DNA of 64,000 nucleotides from Hyalangium versicolor. Its GTDB lineage: Bacteria > Myxococcota > Myxococcia > Myxococcales > Myxococcaceae. Every line of letters starts with the position of its first letter. Positions within the stretch are counted from its first letter, which is position 1. This document shows positions 36,333 to 47,185 of this stretch, piece after piece. The notes below the pieces were generated by a model that saw nothing but the letters and a program-made list of their open reading frames with translations, did no database searches and was not told the DNA's origin. The translations under genes and the position numbers were made by a program. The stretch lies in the NCBI RefSeq assembly GCF_020103695.1, contig NZ_JAHXBF010000012.1:353877-417876 (forward strand), read 5' to 3'.

Positions 36333-37079
36333 ATGCTCCAGGATCTCATCGCGCTCATAGAACGATACGAACCGGATTACTCTCGAACCATCCAAGGAGC
36401 CAGCCTTCCGGAGGTTGCTCATCTCGAACGGCTCGTGGGCCGAGAGCTCTCCAGGTGCCATCGGGAGTTCCTCGCTCTTATGGGAAAGAGCATGGGAACC
36501 CTGCAACTGGAAGGTGTTGACTTTCAACTCAGTCGAGTCATCGAATTCTATGAGAGCGGTCATTGGACTCCACCTGATGGATACATCCTCATTGGAATAC
36601 AAGACGAGGATCCTTGTCTCGACTACTATCTGGAATGCCCCTCTGCGGTTTCAACGGACTGCCCTGTGGTACGGTTTCCCAGCGACGGTGAGTTCTCCCG
36701 TGGGCCGTATTTCTATCCGCTTGATCCCTCGCTCAAGGACTTCCTCCTCTCCCTTGCTTTTTCGGAGAAGCGCATGGCTGCACTCGAGCAAGAGCGAGTG
36801 TTCACCTGCTCCACCCGCAAGAGTCAGACTGGGGGGCTCATCACCGCTCCCGCCGAAATCCTTCGTGTCGTCGAGGAGAGGGCACGACAACTCGGATTCG
36901 AGCGCGTCGCTCCATCCAGCACGGCCTATCGTTTCCACGACCAGAGCGATGCGGCCATTTACATCCGCTTCGACGAAGCAGATGGCAATCTGGCCATGAC
37001 CCTCGGGACTCGGAAAGCGCGCGATCTCGAAAGAATCGCTGACATTCTCTGCAATGGAACATCTCTTGTAGTGACTTGA
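36333..37079 (+). CDS. SMI1/KNR4 (SUKH)-family immunity protein
   Basis: 248 residues. The SUKH opening PEVAHLERLVGRELSRCHREFLALMGKSMGTL and later GYILIGIQDEDPCLDYYLEC and DPSLKDFLLSLAF match the SMI1/KNR4 superfamily, whose bacterial members neutralise polymorphic toxins, often nucleases and deaminases. A C-terminal addition of about 70 residues (ILRVVEERARQLGFERVAPSSTAYRFHD) follows the fold. The region has lower GC third-position bias than its neighbours, a sign of recent exchange. It starts 21 bp after the PAAR-like effector, so it is probably the cognate immunity protein. Confidence 0.8.
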   Translation: MLQDLIALIERYEPDYSRTIQGASLPEVAHLERLVGRELSRCHREFLALMGKSMGTLQLEGVDFQLSRVIEFYESGHWTPPDGYILIGIQDEDPCLDYYLECPSAVSTDCPVVRFPSDGEFSRGPYFYPLDPSLKDFLLSLAFSEKRMAALEQERVFTCSTRKSQTGGLITAPAEILRVVEERARQLGFERVAPSSTAYRFHDQSDAAIYIRFDEADGNLAMTLGTRKARDLERIADILCNGTSLVVT

Positions 37080-37092
37080 CCCTCTCGATGAG

Positions 37093-38406
37093 ATGCCCGT
37101 GCCCCTCTCCCTCCTCCATCATCCGGGTGCATCCGCATTCCTCCGCGACTTTCACGAGGAGCATCTCTCGGAGATTGAGTTCCTTCTTCAACAGCGCACC
37201 CGGTACCTACGTGATGCGGAGCGCTCCTGGGTCGATCTCTCCAATGTAGAAGAACGTCTCGAGGTGCACCGCGAAGCATTGCACGCGGGAGGAGTGCTCT
37301 CTCTCGAGTTGGCTCGCGAAGCCATGCTGGGAGGTGACGACGCACAGATGTTGGCGGGGGCCTACATTGTTGCTTCGGTTCAAGAGCGGGATGGCACAGA
37401 GGAGCTCGGCGAGGTGCTCCGAACGCTCGAGGAGGTGGCGGCAGATCTCTTGGGGATCTGGGAGGAGGTGCTCGTGCTGTCGGAGCATCCGAAAGTCTCG
37501 GAGCGAACCAGTCCCCTCTTGTCATCCCCTCGCCCTGAAGCGCGCGCGGTGGCGGCTCGCATTCTCGGGCGGCGCCACGAGGGCAATGCCGAGCGCATCC
37601 TCCCACTCCTCGGTGACGACTCTCTCGAGGTCCGCAGTGCTGCGGTCATGGCCCTGGCCCGGCTGAACTACCGCCCTGCCGTCACTTCTATCGAGAACCT
37701 GCTCCAGTACGTCCCCGTGTCCGAGTGGGAATCGTTGACGTTCGCCGCGCTCTGCCTGGGCTCTCCCCGCGCGCTTCAGCATTGCCGCAAGGTCTGCCAA
37801 TCCGGAGGAGACATTCCATCAGGTTTCCCTCGGCTCCTGGCCATCTCTGGCGACGAGCGAGATCTCCCCGTCCTCCAGAAGCTCTGTGCCCACACGAAGC
37901 TCGCCTCTCGTGCCCTCTCGGCCGTGGGCATCCTGGGCCTTCCCTCCTCTGTCCCCTTCTTCATTGAGCACCTCACCTCTAATGCACTCGAAGTCCGGCT
38001 GGCGGCGGGGGCCGCGCTCAACCTCCTCACCGGGGCGAATCTCCGGGTGACAACGCGAGCCCTGGAGGAAGGGGCCGAAGGTGACGAGCCCGGCCGGGTC
38101 ATCCACCTCCCCAACACGGACGCCACCACCTGGTCTCAGTGGTGGGACGGGCACGTCCCCCGTTTCGCCGGCTCCCGGCGCTTCCGGCTCGGCAAGCCCT
38201 TCTCCCTGGGCGTCTGCATCGAAGAACTCGCCAGTCCCAGCAGCCCCTTCGAAGCCCGTGAGCGCGCCGCCCACGAACTCCGCATCCACTCCGGACAGGC
38301 TATCGGCTTCGAGCCGGACTGGCCCGTCCGCCGCCAGCAGGCCGCTATCGCCCGATGGCAACGCTGGTGGACGGACCATGGGTCCCCTCGCTCCCACCGT
38401 CCGTAA
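37093..38406 (+). CDS. HEAT-like repeat protein of the TIGR02270 type
   Basis: 437 residues. The sequence is built of helical hairpins with HEAT/PBS-lyase character: ARAVAARILGRR, ILPLLGDDSLEVRSAAVMALARLNY, ALSAVGILGLPSSVPFFIEHL, ALEVRLAAGAALNLLTGANL. The C-terminal WSQWWDGHVPRFAGSRRFRLGKPFS and WPVRRQQAAIARWQRWW are marks of TIGR02270 proteins, which are found beside T6SS effector genes in myxobacteria and proteobacteria. The function is not established; a scaffold or adaptor role fits. It ends the island, 13 bp after the SUKH gene and before a bidirectional terminator. Confidence 0.75.
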   Translation: MPVPLSLLHHPGASAFLRDFHEEHLSEIEFLLQQRTRYLRDAERSWVDLSNVEERLEVHREALHAGGVLSLELAREAMLGGDDAQMLAGAYIVASVQERDGTEELGEVLRTLEEVAADLLGIWEEVLVLSEHPKVSERTSPLLSSPRPEARAVAARILGRRHEGNAERILPLLGDDSLEVRSAAVMALARLNYRPAVTSIENLLQYVPVSEWESLTFAALCLGSPRALQHCRKVCQSGGDIPSGFPRLLAISGDERDLPVLQKLCAHTKLASRALSAVGILGLPSSVPFFIEHLTSNALEVRLAAGAALNLLTGANLRVTTRALEEGAEGDEPGRVIHLPNTDATTWSQWWDGHVPRFAGSRRFRLGKPFSLGVCIEELASPSSPFEARERAAHELRIHSGQAIGFEPDWPVRRQQAAIARWQRWWTDHGSPRSHRP

Positions 38407-38420
38407 CCCCGCAAGCGAAA

Positions 38421-38454
38421 CGGCCCGGCATCCCTCCCTCGGGACACCGGGCCG
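38421..38454. terminator. bidirectional terminator between the T6SS island and aconitase
   Basis: CGGCCCGG (38421-38428) and CCGGGCCG (38447-38454) form a perfect 8-bp GC stem with an 18-base loop between two convergent genes (stops at 38406 and 38481). There is no U-run on either side. Confidence 0.5.
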
Positions 38455-38480
38455 CCTGTCACTTCACTCGCAACCTCGCG

Positions 38481-41213
<2,733 letters not shown>

Positions 41214-41369
41214 TTGCGTTAGCCGTCCTTCCGCACAGATTCGCGGTTCTTCTAGGCGCGCATCGGTCGGCTTGCAAAGGGTTCCTGCACGCGAATCCAG
41301 GGGTCGACGGTTACCCCGTACAGACGCGCAAGAGGCCGAGCTCTCTGGCTCTTTTCCGACGCTTCCGCT

Positions 41370-42665
41370 TCAGAGGATCTTCCGGAAGAAGTACAGTACC
41401 CGTTCCAGCACCTTCTGCCAGAGCGGCCGGCGGCGGAACTCCTCCAGGCTCACCTCGCGGCAGCTCCCGCAGTCGTTGCGGAACGAGTCCTCCACCCTCT
41501 GCCCCAGCTGCGGATCCGCGAAGACGGCGTTCACCTCGTGGTTGAAGGCCAGGCTCAGCCGCTCCAGGTTGAACGAGCCGATCGTCCCCCACACCCCGTC
41601 CACCACCGCCGTCTTCGCGTGCAGCACCCCGCGCTGCCACTCGAAGATGCGGACCCCCGCGCCCAGCAGCTTCTCGTAGAAGGCCCGCGTGCAGTGCTCC
41701 AGGAAGGGGTGATCGCTGCGGCCGTTGAGCAGCAGGCTCACCTCCACGCCGCGCTGCGCCGCCTCGCGCAGCACCGCCACCATGCGCCGATCCGGCACGA
41801 AGTAGGCCGCGGCGATCAGCACGCTGCGCCGCGCCCGGGCGATGGAGTGCAGGTACGCCCGGTGGATGCTCCGGCGGCTCGAGAGCACTGACAGGCACAC
41901 GCTCCCCCGGCGAGGCCCCGGCCGCCTCAACTGCCGCAACTGGTGCAGCCGGTTGCGCAAGCGCCCCAGGCCCCCCTGGAAGGCCATGCGCCAGGTGGCC
42001 AGGAAACGGCGCTCCAACTCGTGCACCGCTGGCCCTTCGATTCGCAGCACGTCGTCGCGCCAGCCCGCTCCCTTGCCCTGCCCCACCGGCGCCCAGTGCG
42101 CGGAGATGTTCACCCCGCCCACGAAGGCCACCTCGCCGTCCACCACGAGGATCTTCCGGTGGTCCCTGCGCAGCAGGTACCGCAGCCCGCGGCTCAGGCT
42201 GAAGGGCTTGAACGGCCGGATGTCCACCCCGCGCTGGCGCAGGAACTCGAAGAAGCCGCGGCGGCTCGTCCACGAGCCCACCGCGTCATAGAGCACCTTC
42301 ACGTGCACGCCGCGCTCGGCCGCCTCGGCCAGCACCTGGCCGAACAGCTCGCCCACCGCGTCGCTGATGAACATGTACGTCTCGAGCCGGACGTAGCGGC
42401 GTGCGTTCCGGATGGCCTCGAGCATCGCCGGATACGCCTCGACGCCGTCCCTCAGCAACTGGCAGGCATTGCCCTGCAGCACCGAGTGGCTGCGCGGCAG
42501 GTAGTAGCGTGCCAGCAGCCGGTTGGGAACGCTCGGGCTCCAGACGACCCCGTGCTCCGGCACGGGCCCCGCGTGCCCTCGTGACGCTTCCTCAGAACGC
42601 GGCTCGTTTCGCGCCTCGATCCGCGCCAGCCCCGCCTCCTCGCTCCCCACCCCCCGCTCGTACAT
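41370..42665 (-). CDS. phospholipase D / cardiolipin synthase-like protein
   Basis: 431 residues with two HKD motifs: RDHRKILVVDGEVAFVGGVN and LHAKTAVVDGVWGTIGSFN, each giving the His and Lys of a PLD half-site. YVRLETYMFISDAVG and VLIAAAYFVPDRRM are typical strands of the cardiolipin synthase branch. No N-terminal membrane helices are present, as in ClsB-type enzymes, so it is probably peripheral. I chose the ATG of MYERGVGSEE because upstream codons read as Arg-rich noise; a ribosome site is weak. It lies 100 bp after the FHA gene on the same strand. Confidence 0.85.
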   Translation of the reverse strand: MYERGVGSEEAGLARIEARNEPRSEEASRGHAGPVPEHGVVWSPSVPNRLLARYYLPRSHSVLQGNACQLLRDGVEAYPAMLEAIRNARRYVRLETYMFISDAVGELFGQVLAEAAERGVHVKVLYDAVGSWTSRRGFFEFLRQRGVDIRPFKPFSLSRGLRYLLRRDHRKILVVDGEVAFVGGVNISAHWAPVGQGKGAGWRDDVLRIEGPAVHELERRFLATWRMAFQGGLGRLRNRLHQLRQLRRPGPRRGSVCLSVLSSRRSIHRAYLHSIARARRSVLIAAAYFVPDRRMVAVLREAAQRGVEVSLLLNGRSDHPFLEHCTRAFYEKLLGAGVRIFEWQRGVLHAKTAVVDGVWGTIGSFNLERLSLAFNHEVNAVFADPQLGQRVEDSFRNDCGSCREVSLEEFRRRPLWQKVLERVLYFFRKIL

Positions 42666-42765
42666 GGCAAGGGTACGTTGCGAACGGTGGGCCAGACCGG
42701 CAACCCGCGAGCGGCGCCACCGGCCCTCCACGCGGCGTTGCTTCGTTGGCTGGACGACGGTGCGG

Positions 42766-44370
42766 CTAGAACCCGTACTCCGAGCGCTTGTTCTCCGCGT
42801 GCGTGGCGCAGGGCTGATCAAACTCCGGGAAGTACTCGCGGATGTACTCGAGCGTGTGCTTGGCCGCCGCGAAGTTCTTCTGGTTGTAGTAGCCCTCGGT
42901 CTCCAGCAGCAGCTTGGCGCACGTCTTGTCCAGCTCCTGCTGCGCGTCCTTCATGCGATCGCGCGCCTCGAAGTAGAGGTCCGGCTTGGGCTCTGGGTGG
43001 GCCTCCAGCAACAGCCACGCCTCGCGGAAGGACTTCCACGCCTCGTAGCGGTTGCGCGCGCCCACGTCCGCACGCTGGAAGTTCTGCCGGCCTCGCTGAT
43101 AGGCGTTGCGAGCCTCCACCTCCAACTGATCCGGCGGCAGATCCGGCAGCAGCGCCTTCTCCACCCACACGTTCCAGATGCGCCACTCGTCCTCGGCGGG
43201 AGGGTTCTTCGTGTTGTCGAAGGTGATGCGGTTCACTTCGCCCTTCTTCAACAGGTTGGGCGGGACCATCAGCTCCAGCGAGCGATCGCGGCTGGCCAGC
43301 GTGTCCGGAGGCACCTGGCCCACGTCCACGCCGTTCACCGTCACCACCACCTCGCCCTGGGAGATGTTCTGCGCCTGGTAGTGGACGATGACGACGGCGC
43401 GCGTGGCGGCCGCGTACTCCCAGGTGAATGTCTTCAGGTCCGCGTGCTGCCACCTGACGCCCTGGCCCAGGCCGAACACATCCGAGATGGGCTGGGTGCC
43501 AAGCACCGAGGGCTCGTTGCCCAGGTTCAGCATGGCGGGCTGGCTCATCACGAACCAGTACGCCCCACCCACGGCCAGGAGCGCCATCGCGACGAACCCG
43601 CCGATGATGCCGCGGCGCACGTTGGTGCTGGCCTCGAGCCAGAAGAGCTTGATCTGGGCGATTCCGCCCGGAGACTCGCGCTTGATGCGGGCACGCTCGG
43701 CGGCGGACAAGGCCGCGGCCCCCGCAGGCCGGGGCGGCGCCGCACGCTCCACGGCCGCAGCGCCCGAAGTAGCGGGACGCCGAGGCGCTGGCGAGGCAGG
43801 AGCGGCCCGCTCGATGGCCGCGGAAGAGGCCCCCGCACGCGAGGCCCCCGCGCCCGGGCGCGAGCGCACCGAGGGCATCGCGCGGGTGGAAGAGCGCTGC
43901 AGGTTGGCCAGGTTCTCCGGCTCGGCGTCATTGCCCTCGGGCTTGAGCGCCTCGGCCTTGTTCTTCTGGCGCGGCTTCACCTTGTCCGCGGAGACGATGC
44001 GCGTGCTGCCCTCGCCCTCCGGCGGAGGCGCCTGGATGGCCGCGTCCGTGTTGGGCTCGGGAGCCGGCTCCTCCTCCTCCATGGCTCCGAAGACGAAGAC
44101 CACAGGGCCCAGGGTGAGCTGATCCCCGTCGCTCAGCGACTGCTTCCGGGTGATGGCCGAGCCGTTCAGCTTGGTGCCGTTGGAGCTCCCCATGTCCTCG
44201 ATGAGGAAGCGGTTGCCCTCACTGAAGATGCGGCAGTGCTTGCGAGACACTCCCGCGTCGTAGAGGACGACATCGCACTCAGGAGTTCGCCCGATCAGGA
44301 CCGAGTCCTGATCGAACTCGAACTCCTTGCCCGCGTCCTTACCCTCGGCGATCTTCAGCTGGAAGCCCAT
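42766..44370 (-). CDS. FHA-domain membrane protein
   Basis: 534 residues. The N-terminal FHA domain (residues 1-95) has IGRTPECDVVLYDAGVSRKHCRI and MGSSNGTKLNG, the conserved phosphothreonine-binding Arg, Ser and Asn. A Pro/Ala-rich disordered linker leads to one membrane helix (GIIGGFVAMALLAVGGAYWFVM, about 258-279) and a C-terminal soluble domain containing a jelly-roll-like part and a helical, TPR-like tail (ARNAYQRGRQNFQRADVGARNRYEAWKSF). The FHA side should be cytoplasmic and the C-terminus periplasmic, so it may link Ser/Thr-kinase signalling to the envelope. It starts 8 bp after the WYL gene, so they form an operon. Confidence 0.85.
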   Translation of the reverse strand: MGFQLKIAEGKDAGKEFEFDQDSVLIGRTPECDVVLYDAGVSRKHCRIFSEGNRFLIEDMGSSNGTKLNGSAITRKQSLSDGDQLTLGPVVFVFGAMEEEEPAPEPNTDAAIQAPPPEGEGSTRIVSADKVKPRQKNKAEALKPEGNDAEPENLANLQRSSTRAMPSVRSRPGAGASRAGASSAAIERAAPASPAPRRPATSGAAAVERAAPPRPAGAAALSAAERARIKRESPGGIAQIKLFWLEASTNVRRGIIGGFVAMALLAVGGAYWFVMSQPAMLNLGNEPSVLGTQPISDVFGLGQGVRWQHADLKTFTWEYAAATRAVVIVHYQAQNISQGEVVVTVNGVDVGQVPPDTLASRDRSLELMVPPNLLKKGEVNRITFDNTKNPPAEDEWRIWNVWVEKALLPDLPPDQLEVEARNAYQRGRQNFQRADVGARNRYEAWKSFREAWLLLEAHPEPKPDLYFEARDRMKDAQQELDKTCAKLLLETEGYYNQKNFAAAKHTLEYIREYFPEFDQPCATHAENKRSEYGF

Positions 44371-44377
44371 GGAATTC

Positions 44378-45301
44378 CTAGAATCCTAGCGAGGCTTGGG
44401 CCGCGCGGGCAACGGCGGCGCGTGCCGAGGCCGGTTCCACGACTTCAGCCTCTCCTCCGAAGGACAGGATCCATTGTGTCAGCCAACGCTCGCTGTCGCC
44501 AGCAACGCGCACCTCGACCCCTCCGTCAGGGAGGGGCCGAGCGTCCGACCCGAAGCGCTCCGTGACGTAGGGCGCCACGAGCTTGGAGAAGCGCACCCGG
44601 ACTCCCGCATCCGTGCGAGCCGGATTGGGCACCGCGGCGCGCGCGTCCGCGGGAGGCTGGAAGGGAGTATCCGTGACGGCCAGGTTCTCCATGCGATCCA
44701 GCCGGAACAGGCGCGCGTCCTGCCGCGTGTGGCAGAAGCCCTGGAGGTACCACTGGCCTCGGTGGCTGAGCAGCTCGTAGGGGCGCACGCGGCGCGGCTC
44801 GGAGGTACGGCCCGGGCTGGCGTAGTCGAACGTCACCTCGCGCCGCTCGAGGATGGCGCGGGTGAGCGGCCCCAGCGACTGCGGGGCCTCCGAGGACGCG
44901 TCGATCTTCCGGTACATCTCCCGGTACCGCTCGCGAGCGGCGGCGGGGAGGATGCGCTCCAGCTTCTGGAGGGCGCTCTGCAGTGCGTCACCCGCGGCCG
45001 GGCGCAGCAGCTCCGCCGCGGCAGCCAGGGCCGCGGCCTCACCTGCCGTCAGGCGCGGCGGGCGGGACAGGCGCTGATCCAGGTCGACGTAGACGCGATC
45101 ATTGTCCACGTAGATGTCCACGTAGTCGTCCGGGTTGAAGGGCGGCCGGCCCACGCAGGTGAGCAGGTCCAGCTCCTCCAGCAGGTCCTCGCGCTTGACG
45201 TTGAGGGCCTTGGCCAGGTCGTCGACGGTGACGCCCGGGTGCTTGGAGACGTAGGGCACGAGGAACAGCAGGCGGCGAAGACGCTCGTGAACAGTGCTCA
45301 T
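44378..45301 (-). CDS. WYL-domain transcriptional regulator, PafC-like
   Basis: 307 residues. An N-terminal winged-helix (RLRRLLFLVPYVSKHPGVTVDDLAKALNVKREDLLEEL) is followed by the WYL domain with YELLSHRGQWYLQGFCHTRQDARLFRLDRM and a C-terminal WCX module. Paired WYL genes of this kind are PafB/PafC in actinobacteria, which together activate the DNA-damage response. The role here is inferred from that pairing. The ATG overlaps the stop of the upstream WYL gene by 4 bp, as expected for a heterodimer. Confidence 0.85.
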   Translation of the reverse strand: MSTVHERLRRLLFLVPYVSKHPGVTVDDLAKALNVKREDLLEELDLLTCVGRPPFNPDDYVDIYVDNDRVYVDLDQRLSRPPRLTAGEAAALAAAAELLRPAAGDALQSALQKLERILPAAARERYREMYRKIDASSEAPQSLGPLTRAILERREVTFDYASPGRTSEPRRVRPYELLSHRGQWYLQGFCHTRQDARLFRLDRMENLAVTDTPFQPPADARAAVPNPARTDAGVRVRFSKLVAPYVTERFGSDARPLPDGGVEVRVAGDSERWLTQWILSFGGEAEVVEPASARAAVARAAQASLGF

Positions 45302-46317
45302 GCGGTCACCTTCTTCTCATCGGTGGCGGCGTGGCGCTCGAGGATGCTCGAAGCCATCTGCCGCACGCGGGTGACGGCGGGCTCGGGGGACTCGACGCGG
45401 CAGTCGGGCCCCAGCGCCAACAAGAAGCGCAGCAGGCCTTCCAGGAACGTGACGCCCAGCCGGACTCGCGTGCCCTCGGTGGCGGGCTCCGCGGTGGCGC
45501 CGGGGAAGAGACTCGCGGCCCGCGGGGCCAGCTCTCCGCGCAGCAGCAGCGTCACCTCCATGGGCTCATGGAAGCGGTGCTGCCACGGGTAGTACGCCAC
45601 GTGTGAGTCCAGCGAGAAGTCCGCGGGCACCTCGAAGTCCGGCGTGCGCGGCTTGGCGGTGTTCACCTTCAGCTCGCGGATGCGGTGCACGTGGAAGGTG
45701 CGCAGGCCTTGCCTCAGGTGGCAGTAGCCCACGAGCGTCCACACTCCGCGCCGCAGCGCCAACCCGTACGGATCCACCTTGCGGTCCGTCACCTCGGAGC
45801 GCTTCGGCGAGCCGTAGGCGATCTGCACCCACTTGTGCGTGGCGCAGGCCTCCCAGAGCTGCTCCAACCGCGAGGAGAGCTCCGGATCGCTCTGCGCGGA
45901 GCCCAGCTCCATGCGCACGCGCGGTGAGGGCAGCGCGTCTCCGCCGAAGAAGCCGATCTTCCGCAGCGCATGGGCCAGATCGTCCCGTCCCGGGAAGGCG
46001 CCCGAGGCGAGCGCGGCGCTGCCCGCGGCGTACAGCACGGCGAGTTCCTCCTTCGTGAGGTTCGCCTCCGGCAGGTAGTACGCGCTGCGGTCGACGATGT
46101 ATCCGTCCTTCCGGTCATCGTCTCCCTGGATGTACGTCAGCGGCAGGCCGAGTTCGAGCAGCTCCGCCTTGTCTCGCTCGAACTTGCGTTCGGCGGCATC
46201 GTCCGAGATACCTCCGTAGTCAGCGGGGAAATGCTCGCGCAGTTCGGCCCACGAGATGGGCTCGCGCGCGTCGAGCAACAGGGCAACCAGGTCCAGGAGG
46301 CGTTCCGTACGGTCCAT
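45298..46317 (-). CDS. WYL-domain transcriptional regulator, PafB-like
   Basis: 339 residues from the ATG of MDRTERLLDLVALLLDA; an earlier in-frame ATG would add 20 basic residues that look non-coding. Domains: winged helix (PISWAELREHFPADYGGISDDAAERKFERDKAELLELGLPL), linker helices, WYL domain (VDPYGLALRRGVWTLVGYCHLRQGLRTFHVHRIREL) and WCX. First gene of the three- to four-gene operon with the PafC-like, FHA and perhaps PLD genes. A palindrome-rich divergent region precedes it and may hold its own binding site. Confidence 0.83.
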   Translation of the reverse strand: MDRTERLLDLVALLLDAREPISWAELREHFPADYGGISDDAAERKFERDKAELLELGLPLTYIQGDDDRKDGYIVDRSAYYLPEANLTKEELAVLYAAGSAALASGAFPGRDDLAHALRKIGFFGGDALPSPRVRMELGSAQSDPELSSRLEQLWEACATHKWVQIAYGSPKRSEVTDRKVDPYGLALRRGVWTLVGYCHLRQGLRTFHVHRIRELKVNTAKPRTPDFEVPADFSLDSHVAYYPWQHRFHEPMEVTLLLRGELAPRAASLFPGATAEPATEGTRVRLGVTFLEGLLRFLLALGPDCRVESPEPAVTRVRQMASSILERHAATDEKKVTA

Positions 46318-46429
46318 GTCAGGAGGGCGGCGACGATGGCGAATCCGGGTACGTGGGGTCAAGGCGGGCATGGTCATGGTTCGAGAGGACGGCAGGGACA
46401 GTGAGGTGTGTCTGGATCGGATATCCACA

Positions 46430-46499
46430 CCCCACTGAACGCGCAAGCAGGTAGACCGCCGTAGTCAAATCAACTACATTCAGCAAGCAGACAGTGGGG
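46430..46499. promoter_or_regulatory. nested repeats in the divergent region upstream of the WYL operon
   Basis: The 312-bp gap between the WYL operon and the exported-protein gene holds no gene. It contains outer arms CCCCACTG (46430) and CAGTGGGG (46492), direct repeats of GCAAGCAG inside them (46443 and 46483), and an inner inverted repeat GTAGT-CAAATCA-ACTAC (46461-46477). The inner element is the AT-richest part of the region and a reasonable operator candidate. Confidence 0.35.
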
Positions 46500-46629
46500 C
46501 AAGGGGGACTCGCTCTTGAGCCTCGACTGGGATATTCCTTACAAAGGGACCGGAGACGCCCAAGCAGGTTGGGGAATGGGGATAGGACCGGGCGGCGTGG
46601 CGCGAAGGTTGCTAAGGCGAGGACTCACC

Positions 46630-47094
46630 GTGAACCGCACCCTTCTCAGAAGCGTGATTGCCGGGCTGGCGTTGGTGGGCCTCACCACTTCTCTGGCGCC
46701 GGCGAGAGCCGAGGCCGAGCCGCTCTACTTCGCGCTGGAGGTGCGGCGCGAGGGACGGCTGGTGGCCCAACCCAAGCTATTGGGTGAAACGGGCCGCACC
46801 CTGCGGGCCGAGCGCCGCAAGCCGGGCGCCAACCAGGCGGATTACCAGCTGATCCTCACGCCCATCCTCGAGGGGAACACCTACCACCTCTCGCTGGAGC
46901 TGACGCTGCCGGAGCTTCGAGGGCACTCGGAGCTGGCGCTGCTCCATGGCCAGCAACGCAAGCTGCAGCTGGGCAAGGTGCCAGGCGAGCTGGAAGTGTC
47001 CCTCATGCTGATGAAGGTGGACTCTCCCGAGTTCCGGGCGCTGATGGATCTGGCCGCCGACAGCGAAGGCCAAGCCGGCTCGCGCCCCATCTGA
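46630..47094 (+). CDS. exported protein of unknown function
   Basis: 154 residues from a GTG (VNRTLLRSVIAGLALVGLTT), giving a clean Sec signal peptide with probable cleavage after ARAEA near residue 27. The mature part (LYFALEVRREGRLVAQPKLLGETG, YQLILTPILEGNTYHLSLELTLP) is beta-rich and resembles small periplasmic proteins of unknown function. No lipobox Cys is present. The longer upstream frame lacks a ribosome site and coding bias. It is divergent from the WYL operon and convergent with proB. Confidence 0.65.
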   Translation: MNRTLLRSVIAGLALVGLTTSLAPARAEAEPLYFALEVRREGRLVAQPKLLGETGRTLRAERRKPGANQADYQLILTPILEGNTYHLSLELTLPELRGHSELALLHGQQRKLQLGKVPGELEVSLMLMKVDSPEFRALMDLAADSEGQAGSRPI

Positions 47095-47136
47095 CGTCCC
47101 AGTTCCGGCACCGCTGATCCCACGGCTGGGATTCAG

Positions 47137-47160
47137 GCAGGGGCCTGACTGCTCCCCTGC
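47137..47160. terminator. hairpin between the exported-protein gene and proB
   Basis: GCAGGGG (47137-47143) and CCCCTGC (47154-47160) make a 7-bp stem with a 10-base loop in the 91-bp gap between convergent stops. Confidence 0.4.
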
Positions 47161-47185
47161 TTCCGGCTCGCTGCCAGTTCGTCAC

